A DNA stretch of 64,000 bases from SHZI01 sp963802215. Its GTDB lineage: Bacteria > Pseudomonadota > Gammaproteobacteria > Steroidobacterales > GCA-2729495. The first letter of the stretch is position 1. Every line of letters starts with the position of its first letter. Below the pieces are notes generated by a model, which saw only the letters and a list, made by a program, of their open reading frames with translations, did no database searches and was not told where the DNA came from. Shown here piece after piece: positions 24,883 through 33,364 of the stretch. A program made the position numbers and the translations under genes. Location of the stretch: NCBI GenBank assembly GCA_963802215.1, contig CAWDHQ010000002.1, forward strand, positions 496,001 through 560,000, in the 5' to 3' direction.

Positions 24883-26703
24883 ATGAGCACTGCCAGCAAG
24901 CGTCCCCAGGACAACGATTTCACCGTCAAGATCGGCAACGTCAACGGCACGGGGTCGGCCAGCGCCAACTCCATGCTCATGAAGTCGCTGTTCCGCATGG
25001 GCATTCCCGTGTGCGGCAAGAACTACTTCCCGTCCAACATCCAGGGCCTGCCCACCTGGTACGAGATCCGGGTGAGCGCCGAAGGCCACCTGGCCCGCTC
25101 GGGGCGCGTGGACGTGATGGTCGCGATGAATGCCGAGACCTATCGCAAGGATCACGCGGAGGTCGCTCCCGGTGGCTACCTGATCTACGACTCCACCTGG
25201 CCCCGCAGCCAGCTGTTCAACCGCGCCGACATCCACATACTCGGCGTGCCCCTGTCCCGCATCTGCAACGAGAACTTTGACAAGGCCCGCTCCCGCATCC
25301 TGATGAAGAACATCATGTACGTGGGCGTACTGGCGGCGCTGCTCGACCTCGACATGAACGTCATCAAGCAGCTGCTGAACGAGCAGTTCGCGGCCAAGGC
25401 AGCCCTGCTCGACGCGAACCAGAAGGCCATCGACCTGGGCTACGCCTACGCGAAGGAGCACTTCTCCTGCCCGCTGCCCTTCCGGGCGCGGACACTCGAC
25501 AAGACCCGCGACCACATCATGATCGATGGCAACACCACGGCGGGCCTCGGCTGCCTCTTCGCAGGTGCCACGGTCGGGGCCTGGTACCCGATCACGCCGT
25601 CCACGTCGGTCATGGACTCGTTCAAGCGGTTCTGTGAGAAGTACCGCAAGGATCCGGAAACCGGCAAGGCCAATTACTGCATCATCCAGGCTGAGGACGA
25701 GCTCGGCGCCATCGGCATGGTGCTGGGCGCCAGCTGGAACGGCGCACGGTCCTTCACGCCCACCAGCGGCCCGGGCATCTCGCTGATGAACGAGTTCCTG
25801 GGCTACGGCTACTTCACCGAGATTCCCGCCGTGCTCTTCGACGTGCAGCGCTGCGGGCCGTCCACGGGAATGCCCACGCGCACCCAGCAGGCCGACCTCA
25901 TGGCCTGCGCCTACGCGTCCCACGGCGACACGCGGCACGTCCTGCTGTTCCCGGCTAACCCGGAGGAGACGTTCTATCACGCGGTTCAGGCCTTCGACCT
26001 CGCCGAACGGCTGCAGACGCCGGTGATCGTCCTCACCGACCTCGACATCGGCATGAACGACTGGATGTGCCGGGACCTCAAGTGGGACGACAGCTACCAG
26101 CCGGATCGCGGCAAGGTCCTCACCGCCGAGCAGATCGCGGCACTACCCAAGTTCAACCGGTACATGGACGTGGATGGCGACGGCATCGCACCCCGGACGC
26201 TGCCCGGCACCCACCCGAAGGGCGCGTACTTCACCCGGGGTTCCGGCCACAACATGTATGGCGCCTACACCGAGGATGCGGCGGAGTACCAGGCCGTCGT
26301 CGACCGGCTGCGCCGCAAGTTCGACACCGCGAAGGAGCTCGTGCCGGGGGCCGAGGTCCATGCGAGCGACAAGTGCCGCACCGGGCTACTCACCATCGGC
26401 TCCTGCGACAATGCGGTGAAGGAAGCGCGGGCCCTGCTGGCAGAGTCGGGCGTGAACATGAACTACCTGCGCGTGAAGGGCTTTCCCTTCGGCAAGGATG
26501 TCCAGGACTACCTGGACAGCCACGACCGCATCTACGTCGTGGAGCAGAACCGGGACGCGCAACTGCGCAGCCTGCTGATGCTCGAGACCCGCGTGGACCC
26601 CAACAAGCTGGTCTCCGTCCTGCACTACGACGGCCTGCCGATCCTGGCGAGGACCGTGGTGGATGGCGTGAACCAGGATCTCGCTCGAGGTAAGGCCGCA
26701 TGA
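24883..26703 (+). CDS. korA: 2-oxoacid:acceptor oxidoreductase, alpha subunit with fused gamma domain
   Basis: A 606-residue subunit. The first ~190 residues are the gamma domain, beginning VKIGNVNGTGSASAN. The alpha pyrimidine-binding domain follows with the hallmark WYPITPSTSVMDSF and AEDELGAIGMVLGAS. A C-terminal domain near 480-600 is of the transketolase-C type. With the beta subunit it oxidatively decarboxylates a 2-oxoacid (2-oxoglutarate or pyruvate, not distinguishable here) to acyl-CoA, or runs in reverse. It starts 28 bases after the flavoprotein gene and overlaps the beta gene by four bases. Confidence 0.88.
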   Translation: MSTASKRPQDNDFTVKIGNVNGTGSASANSMLMKSLFRMGIPVCGKNYFPSNIQGLPTWYEIRVSAEGHLARSGRVDVMVAMNAETYRKDHAEVAPGGYLIYDSTWPRSQLFNRADIHILGVPLSRICNENFDKARSRILMKNIMYVGVLAALLDLDMNVIKQLLNEQFAAKAALLDANQKAIDLGYAYAKEHFSCPLPFRARTLDKTRDHIMIDGNTTAGLGCLFAGATVGAWYPITPSTSVMDSFKRFCEKYRKDPETGKANYCIIQAEDELGAIGMVLGASWNGARSFTPTSGPGISLMNEFLGYGYFTEIPAVLFDVQRCGPSTGMPTRTQQADLMACAYASHGDTRHVLLFPANPEETFYHAVQAFDLAERLQTPVIVLTDLDIGMNDWMCRDLKWDDSYQPDRGKVLTAEQIAALPKFNRYMDVDGDGIAPRTLPGTHPKGAYFTRGSGHNMYGAYTEDAAEYQAVVDRLRRKFDTAKELVPGAEVHASDKCRTGLLTIGSCDNAVKEARALLAESGVNMNYLRVKGFPFGKDVQDYLDSHDRIYVVEQNRDAQLRSLLMLETRVDPNKLVSVLHYDGLPILARTVVDGVNQDLARGKAA

Positions 26704-27755
26704 GTTTCATTGCCAAACCCAAGGTTGCCCATCCCCAGCTCCCCCGGAACGAGCTGGGCTTCACCGTCCGGGACTACGAGGGTGCCATGTCCACCCTCTG
26801 TGCCGGCTGCGGCCACGACTCGATCACCGGCGCAGTCATGCAGGCCGTCTTCGAGCTGTCCATTCCGCCACACCGGCTGGCGAAGCTGTCCGGCATCGGC
26901 TGCTCGTCGAAGACGCCGGCCTATTTCGCCAGTGCCTCCCACGGGTTCAATACGGTGCACGGCCGCATGCCGTCGGTCGCGACGGGCGCCAACGCGGCCA
27001 ACCAGGACCTGCACTACATCGGCGTGTCGGGCGACGGGGACACCCTGTCCATCGGGCTCGGCCAGTTCCTGCACGCGGTGCGCCGCAACCTGAACATGCT
27101 GTACCTGATCGAGAACAACGGCGTGTATGGCCTCACCAAGGGCCAGTTCTCCGCCTCCGCCGACGTGGGCTCGAAGGCCAAGAAGGGCGAGACCAACCAG
27201 CAGCCACCCATCGATCCGGCGCTCACCCTCCTGGCGACCGGCGCCACCTTCATCGCCCGGAGCTTCTCCGGGGACCGCCAGCAGCTGGTGCCGCTGATCA
27301 AGGCGGGCATGAAGCACCGGGGCTTCGCGGTGATCGACGTGATTTCGCCCTGCGTCACCTTCAACGATCACGAGGGCTCGACCAAGAGCTACGAGTTCAC
27401 GCGCAAGCACTCGATGACGGCGATCTACACCGATTTCGTGCCCCCCGCGAAGGAGATCCGCGCCGAGTACGAGGCAGGGGAGGCCATGCCCGTGCAGATG
27501 CACGACGGCACCCGGATCGTCCTGCGCAAGGCTGACGGTGCCTACGATCCCACCGACCGGGTTGCCGCGTTCCAGTACATCCAGGAGCACCAGCGGGCCG
27601 GCGAGATCGTCACGGGCCTGCTCTACATCGATGAAACCAAGCCGGACATGCACGAGCTCGCCAACACCCCGCCCGGGCCCCTGGCGAGCCTGCCGTTTGC
27701 GAAGGTGTGCCCCGGCAACAAGACGCTCGCCTCGATCCAGAGCCGCTTCCGGTAG
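26700..27755 (+). CDS. korB: 2-oxoacid:acceptor oxidoreductase, beta (TPP) subunit
   Basis: A 351-residue thiamine-diphosphate subunit. CAGCGH near residue 34 and GCSSKTP near 67 are Cys positions of the family's [4Fe-4S] cluster. The TPP/Mg motif is GDGDTLSIG with ENNGVYGLTKGQ downstream. It overlaps korA by ATGA, so the two are coupled. A separate delta ferredoxin subunit is missing; that role is probably taken by the ferredoxin domains of the upstream flavoprotein. A REP palindrome begins one base after the stop codon. Confidence 0.9.
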   Translation: MSFIAKPKVAHPQLPRNELGFTVRDYEGAMSTLCAGCGHDSITGAVMQAVFELSIPPHRLAKLSGIGCSSKTPAYFASASHGFNTVHGRMPSVATGANAANQDLHYIGVSGDGDTLSIGLGQFLHAVRRNLNMLYLIENNGVYGLTKGQFSASADVGSKAKKGETNQQPPIDPALTLLATGATFIARSFSGDRQQLVPLIKAGMKHRGFAVIDVISPCVTFNDHEGSTKSYEFTRKHSMTAIYTDFVPPAKEIRAEYEAGEAMPVQMHDGTRIVLRKADGAYDPTDRVAAFQYIQEHQRAGEIVTGLLYIDETKPDMHELANTPPGPLASLPFAKVCPGNKTLASIQSRFR

Positions 27756-27756
27756 A

Positions 27757-27819
27757 GTGTAGGAGCGCCTTCAGGCGCGACCGGGAACGTTCCGGTCGCG
27801 CCTGAAGGCGCTCCTACAC
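27757..27819. repeat. REPIN-type inverted REP pair, copy 1
   Basis: Two inverted REP units, each with a GTAG head and an inner GCGCC-TTCA-GGCGC hairpin, form 28-base perfectly complementary arms around a 7-base loop. It fills the gap between korB and the dienelactone hydrolase gene and would fold into a long hairpin at the korB 3' end. Related copies: 35178, 36492, 41535 and 54021. Confidence 0.88.
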
Positions 27820-27831
27820 CAGGAGATGCGA

Positions 27832-28692
27832 ATGATTCTGCGCGGACTGTTGCTCCTCGTCGTCCTGGCGGGTTGTTCTGGCCAGGCTCCATCAACCATC
27901 AGTGCTTCCGACCGGGAAACGCTCGACCGCACCGCCGAGGCCCACGCCCACGACGTGCCCGTGGCAACCCCCGCCGCGACCACCCCGCCGGTGGCCGGGG
28001 TCGCGGGCAAGACCATCAGCTACGGCAGGGTGGGCGGCGTGCCGGTCGAGGGTTTTCTCGTGCGCCCTGTTGATGCGCGCGGCCCCCTGCCCGGACTCAT
28101 CGTGATCCACGAGTGGTGGGGCCTGAACGACAACGTGCGCGACGAGGCGGCCCGCCTCGCGGCGGAGGGTTACGTGGTCCTCGCCGTGGACCTGTATGCC
28201 GGGAGGGTCGCCACCCAGCCCCCGGAAGCCATGAAGCTCAGCCAGCAGCTGACCGCGAACCCGGCCCCCGCGGAGGAGAACCTGCGCGCTGCTTACGCCT
28301 GGCTGGACCAGGTCGAGAAGGCTCCGCGCATCGGCACCATCGGCTGGTGCCTCGGTGGCCGCTGGTCCCTGCGCACCGCGCTGCTCCTGCCCGACCAGGT
28401 GGACGCGACGGTCATCTACTACGGCACCGTGAAGGCCGACGAGGCGGAGCTCGCCCGCCTGCAGATGCCCATCCTGGGGTTCTTCGCGTCGAAGGACCGG
28501 GTCGTCCCCGCGCCCACGGTGACGGCCTTCGAGGCCACCATGAAGCAGCTCGGCAAGGACGTGGACATCCACATGTACGAAGGCGCCGACCACGGATTCG
28601 CCAATCCGTCGGGCACCGCCTACGAGCCCCGTGCCGCGGAGGATGCCTGGCGCCTGACAACGGCCTTCCTCGAGGAGAATCTCGCCCGGTGA
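27832..28692 (+). CDS. Dienelactone hydrolase family lipoprotein
   Basis: A 286-residue alpha/beta hydrolase anchored as a lipoprotein: the lipobox VLAGC puts the lipidated Cys at residue 15. Catalytic residues of the family are visible as a Cys nucleophile in GWCLGG, Asp in SKDRVVP and His in ADHGFANPS. Start choice: AGGAG (27821-27825) touches the first ATG (27826) but stands six bases from the second (27832), so 27832 is preferred. Substrate unknown; envelope location is inferred from the lipobox. The downstream gene overlaps its stop by GTGA. Confidence 0.87.
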   Translation: MILRGLLLLVVLAGCSGQAPSTISASDRETLDRTAEAHAHDVPVATPAATTPPVAGVAGKTISYGRVGGVPVEGFLVRPVDARGPLPGLIVIHEWWGLNDNVRDEAARLAAEGYVVLAVDLYAGRVATQPPEAMKLSQQLTANPAPAEENLRAAYAWLDQVEKAPRIGTIGWCLGGRWSLRTALLLPDQVDATVIYYGTVKADEAELARLQMPILGFFASKDRVVPAPTVTAFEATMKQLGKDVDIHMYEGADHGFANPSGTAYEPRAAEDAWRLTTAFLEENLAR

Positions 28693-28967
28693 TCCGGAGG
28701 TTCGGGGAAGTCAGTTACAAGCTTGCCCGTAGGGTCGTCGTCGCGGTGATCGGCGGGACGGTCCTGCTCGGGGGGATCATCATGCTCGTGACGCCGGGAC
28801 CCGGCGTGGCGATCATCCTGCTGGGGCTGGCCATCCTCGCCATAGAATTCGCCTGGGCGAAGCACTGGCTCGCCAAGGTCCGGCATAGCGTTACGGCGGA
28901 AGGCCGCGGCGAACTGCGCGGCCAGTACGCGCGCCTCAAGGAGCGCTGGTTCGGCGGCCCGCGCTAG
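28689..28967 (+). CDS. PGPGW-family small membrane protein
   Basis: A 92-residue protein with a GTG start overlapping the previous stop (GTGA). Two hydrophobic helices surround the hallmark VTPGPGVAIILLGLAILAIEF, followed by a basic amphipathic tail. This is the PGPGW family of unknown function; the final W of the family motif is V here. Its stop shares the bases CTAG with the stop of the convergent thioredoxin gene. Confidence 0.82.
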   Translation: MIRRFGEVSYKLARRVVVAVIGGTVLLGGIIMLVTPGPGVAIILLGLAILAIEFAWAKHWLAKVRHSVTAEGRGELRGQYARLKERWFGGPR

Positions 28968-29701
28968 TGGAGGGCCTGGGCCAGCCGGCGCCGGTAATCC
29001 CGCGCCAGCGCATCTTCCGCGCCGACGATCTCGAACAACCGCAGTAACGCCAGGCGACCGGCATCCTCCCGGTAGGCCCGGCTGCGAACCGTCAGGGTCA
29101 GGAAGGCCTCGGCGGCCCGAAGATAGGCGCCCGTCACCGCCGCCCGCAGTCCCTCCGCATACAGTGCGTCCAGATCCGCCTTGCCTGACTCCACTGCCGG
29201 CAGTTCGTCGGCGAAGGCGAGCCGGGCCCGCAGGGCCCGGACGCGCTCGGAGTCGGCGCGGTCCGCCGGCAGGTCCTCGAGGTGTTCGCGGGCTGCGGCA
29301 GTGTCGCCTGCCGCCAGGGCCTTGTCGGCCAGTGTCTCCGGCGAGTCTTCCGCCGGATTCGCCGCCGGCGGCAGGAACGGCGTCAGCCAGTCGCGGATGG
29401 CCTGCTCGGGCTGGACGCCGACGAACTGGCTGGCCACCGCCCCGTTCCGGAACAGCAGTACCGTGGGAATGCTGCGGATCTGGAACCGGCTGGCGAGCTG
29501 CTGCTCGGCATCCGTGTCCACCTTGACGACCCGGGCGCGTCCCGCGAAGGCGCGCGCCACGTTGTCGAGGATCGGCCCGAGAGTCCGGCAGGGGCCGCAC
29601 CAGTCGGCCCAGAAATCGACGATCACTGGCAGCTGGCGGGACGCCGCGAGCACATCCTGCTCGAAGGTCGCCAGGCTCGTTGCCCGGACGTGGTCGGACA
29701 T
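28964..29701 (-). CDS. CnoX/YbbN-like thioredoxin with TPR tail
   Basis: A 245-residue protein. The thioredoxin domain (1-110) has an intact WCGPC (Cys35, Cys38) and cis-Pro motif RSIPTV. The rest is a helical TPR-like region as in the co-chaperone CnoX (YbbN), which protects oxidised proteins and hands them to chaperones. E. coli CnoX has lost the redox pair, whereas this one keeps it. The ATG at 29701 has a GGAG site; the open frame upstream to 30013 runs through the small-RNA candidate and is not coding-like. It may also receive read-through from the sigma-54 promoter at 29979. Confidence 0.87.
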   Translation of the reverse strand: MSDHVRATSLATFEQDVLAASRQLPVIVDFWADWCGPCRTLGPILDNVARAFAGRARVVKVDTDAEQQLASRFQIRSIPTVLLFRNGAVASQFVGVQPEQAIRDWLTPFLPPAANPAEDSPETLADKALAAGDTAAAREHLEDLPADRADSERVRALRARLAFADELPAVESGKADLDALYAEGLRAAVTGAYLRAAEAFLTLTVRSRAYREDAGRLALLRLFEIVGAEDALARDYRRRLAQALH

Positions 29702-29780
29702 GGGACTTGCTCCGCACTGCCGCCGGGTTGGGCGGCCGGAGGCAGATCTGGGTCCGGGAGCCGGTACTTTCAAGCCCGGG

Positions 29781-29833
29781 AAAAAAGAGAGGAGCCCGAG
29801 GCTTGCACGGAACGCGCCAGCCTGGGGCTCCTC
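29781..29833 (-). terminator. Intrinsic terminator of the small-RNA candidate
   Basis: Read leftward, a 15-base stem (29833-29819 with 29803-29789, one mismatch) and a 15-base loop are followed by UC and six U residues (29786-29781). This is the classic Rho-independent form and the clearest terminator in the window. Confidence 0.8.
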
Positions 29834-29952
29834 AGGACAGGGCTCGGAGGGGGATCGGAGCCGTGTCGCACAAGGCCGTCCGGGGGGAGTCGGACACCGG
29901 GCACCACCAAGGGGGAAGAACGGGGGCGTGGAACCCGGCAAAGCACTTGATG
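29781..29952 (-). ncRNA. Candidate sigma-54-dependent small RNA with three C-rich-loop hairpins
   Basis: From the start predicted by the -12 element (about 29952) to the U-run (29786-29781) the leftward transcript is about 170 nt. It can fold into hairpin 1 (29938-29897; CCGGG/CCCGG plus CCAC/GUGG, loop with GCCCCCG and UUCCCCCUU), hairpin 2 (29895-29878; GUCCG/CGGAC, loop ACUCCCCC), hairpin 3 (29862-29841; GGCUC/GAGCC, loop with AUCCCCCUCC) and a terminator hairpin. Each loop shows a C-rich stretch able to pair with Shine-Dalgarno-like GGAGG/GGGGG. No ORF with a ribosome-binding site lies in it. Alternative: a long attenuating leader of the thioredoxin gene. Confidence 0.62.
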
Positions 29953-29962
29953 GAAACCTTAT

Positions 29963-29979
29963 TGCAGGAGTCGTGCCAA
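29963..29979 (-). promoter_or_regulatory. Sigma-54 (-24/-12) promoter
   Basis: The minus strand reads TTGGCACGACTCCTGCA. Compared with YTGGCACGNNNNTTGCW only one position differs (CTGC for TTGC), and the GG-to-GC spacing is exact. It points leftward, away from the adjacent sigma-54 activator gene, into the small-RNA candidate. It is the only such site I noticed in the window. Confidence 0.75.
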
Positions 29980-30002
29980 GTGTCTCCAGGCTAAGAATCA
30001 AT

Positions 30003-30023
30003 GAGTTAGTCAAATAATAACTC
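30003..30023. promoter_or_regulatory. Palindrome GAGTTA-N9-TAACTC, candidate activator site
   Basis: A perfect 6+6 inverted repeat centred about 60 bases upstream of the predicted sigma-54 start and 75 bases before the activator gene. Position and symmetry fit an enhancer or operator for a dimeric regulator. A second small inverted repeat, CACGG-AAAG-CCGTG (30063-30076), lies in the leader of the activator gene. Confidence 0.4.
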
Positions 30024-30088
30024 CCGGAAATCCGCGCCTCTCGAAAAACCGTTAGCTGAAATCACGGAAAGCCGTGTAACCTCGCGCC

Positions 30089-31954
<1,866 letters not shown>

Positions 31955-31983
31955 CGGACCTCTCCCGCTCGTATATTGTAGCT

Positions 31984-32628
31984 ATGGCCAACCTGATCAC
32001 CCTGAGCCGGCTTCTGCTGCTCATTCTGGTGGTGATCATTGCCTATCAGCCGCCCGGCCTGTTCCAGTTCGTCAATGTGCCCCTGCTGATCCTCGTGTTC
32101 GTCACCGACGGGCTCGATGGCTACGTGGCCCGCAGGCGCAACGAGACCAGCCAGTTCGGCGCCATGTTCGACATTGCCGGCGATCGCATCGTGGAGCTCA
32201 CCATGTGGATCGTGCTGGCCCACCTCCAGCTCGTCGCCATCTGGGTGCCCATCGTGTTCGTCGTGCGCGGGACCATCGTTGATGCCATCCGGGCCAGCCA
32301 GGCGGGCAGCCGCCGGGAAAGCCCCTTCGCCCTGATGGAAAGCCCGCTGGGCAAGTGGCTGGTGGCCGGCCGCTTCATGCGGGCGCTGTACGCCGTCGCC
32401 AAGGCCACGGTGTTCTGCTGGGTGCTGTTCCTGCAGCCGCTGCCGGTCGTCGCGCCCGGGCTGTGGGCGGACTATGGCCCGATCGGGGTTGCGATCGGCG
32501 ATGGGCTCGTCCTCATCGCCGTTGCGCTGTGCCTCATCCGGGGCCTGCCTGTCATCGTCGAGTTCGCCTACAGCGAGCGCCGGGCGATTCTCGGGAGTCT
32601 CCTTCGCCCGGAATCGACCGGGCGCTGA
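31984..32628 (+). CDS. CDP-alcohol phosphatidyltransferase (PgsA-like)
   Basis: A 214-residue inner-membrane enzyme that joins a CDP-activated lipid to an alcohol. The complete signature DG-x2-AR-x8-G-x3-D-x3-D is present near residues 45-70 (DGYVARRR...GAMFDIAGD), with about six hydrophobic helices around it. The following gene encodes a HAD-IB phosphatase like PgpC, so glycerol-3-phosphate is the likely acceptor and phosphatidylglycerophosphate the likely product. Its TGA stop is in the same frame as, and ten bases before, the next gene's start. Confidence 0.83.
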   Translation: MANLITLSRLLLLILVVIIAYQPPGLFQFVNVPLLILVFVTDGLDGYVARRRNETSQFGAMFDIAGDRIVELTMWIVLAHLQLVAIWVPIVFVVRGTIVDAIRASQAGSRRESPFALMESPLGKWLVAGRFMRALYAVAKATVFCWVLFLQPLPVVAPGLWADYGPIGVAIGDGLVLIAVALCLIRGLPVIVEFAYSERRAILGSLLRPESTGR

Positions 32629-32637
32629 TCGCGCATC

Positions 32638-33285
32638 TTGGCCCTCGCGGTATTCGACGTCGACGGCACGCTGGTCGCCGGACCCAGCACGGAGAAGCGG
32701 CTGTTCGTCGAGCTCCTCCGCCGGGGCTGGCTGGGTCCGTTGCAGCTTCTGGCCTTCGTGCGCTTCGGTGCCCTTCACGCGTCCGACTACGGCCGGCACA
32801 CCTGGAAGAAGGACAAGGCATACCTGGCCGGCCTCGCGTGCGCCGACGTGGAAGCCCTGGTTTCCGGCTGGGTGAGAGCTTCGGCGCCCCGGTGGTGGTT
32901 TCCACCCTGCCTCGAGCGCCTGCGTGCGCACCAGGCGGCGGGTGACACGGTGGTGCTGCTGTCCGGCACTCTCCAGTTCCTGGCCGACGCCCTGGCCCGG
33001 GAAGTGGGGGCCGCGCGGGCCGTTGGCACGCTCTGCGCAACGGAGGACGGCCGGTTCCTGGCCGGGCCGCCGTTGTGCCACCCCTTCGGGTCCGCAAAGC
33101 CCGGGCTGGCAAAGGCGCTCTGCGCCGATCTGAACGTGCCGGCCACGGACCTGTTTGCCTATGGCGATTCCGTCCACGACCTGCCGTTGCTGCGCCTTGC
33201 GGGTCATCCGGTTGCGGTTCGCCCGGACACGGCCCTCCGTGCGGCGGCCGAGGCGGCCGGCTGGGAAATCCTCGGCAGGCGCTGA
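32638..33285 (+). CDS. HAD-IB phosphatase (PgpC/SerB-like)
   Basis: A 215-residue phosphatase with the nucleophile motif DVDGTLV (about 7-13), motif II LLSGT, a Lys in GSAKPGLAKAL and motif III YGDSVHDLPLL. The only start between the in-frame TGA of the upstream gene and the DxDGT motif is TTG at 32638. Family and neighbour suggest dephosphorylation of phosphatidylglycerophosphate; phosphoserine phosphatase is the alternative. Confidence 0.82.
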   Translation: MALAVFDVDGTLVAGPSTEKRLFVELLRRGWLGPLQLLAFVRFGALHASDYGRHTWKKDKAYLAGLACADVEALVSGWVRASAPRWWFPPCLERLRAHQAAGDTVVLLSGTLQFLADALAREVGAARAVGTLCATEDGRFLAGPPLCHPFGSAKPGLAKALCADLNVPATDLFAYGDSVHDLPLLRLAGHPVAVRPDTALRAAAEAAGWEILGRR

Positions 33286-33364
33286 CGGCCGGTCGCCGTT
33301 CCGGCACAATCACGCGCGCCGGGGAGACGGTCTCCGCGGCATTACCCGGGAATACCGCTGCGCA

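Noticed and set aside
29702..30013. Minus-strand open extension of the thioredoxin frame through the intergenic region
   Set aside because: Composition is Pro/Arg-rich without homology, the ATG at 29701 has a good ribosome-binding site, and the stretch contains a terminator and a sigma-54 promoter.
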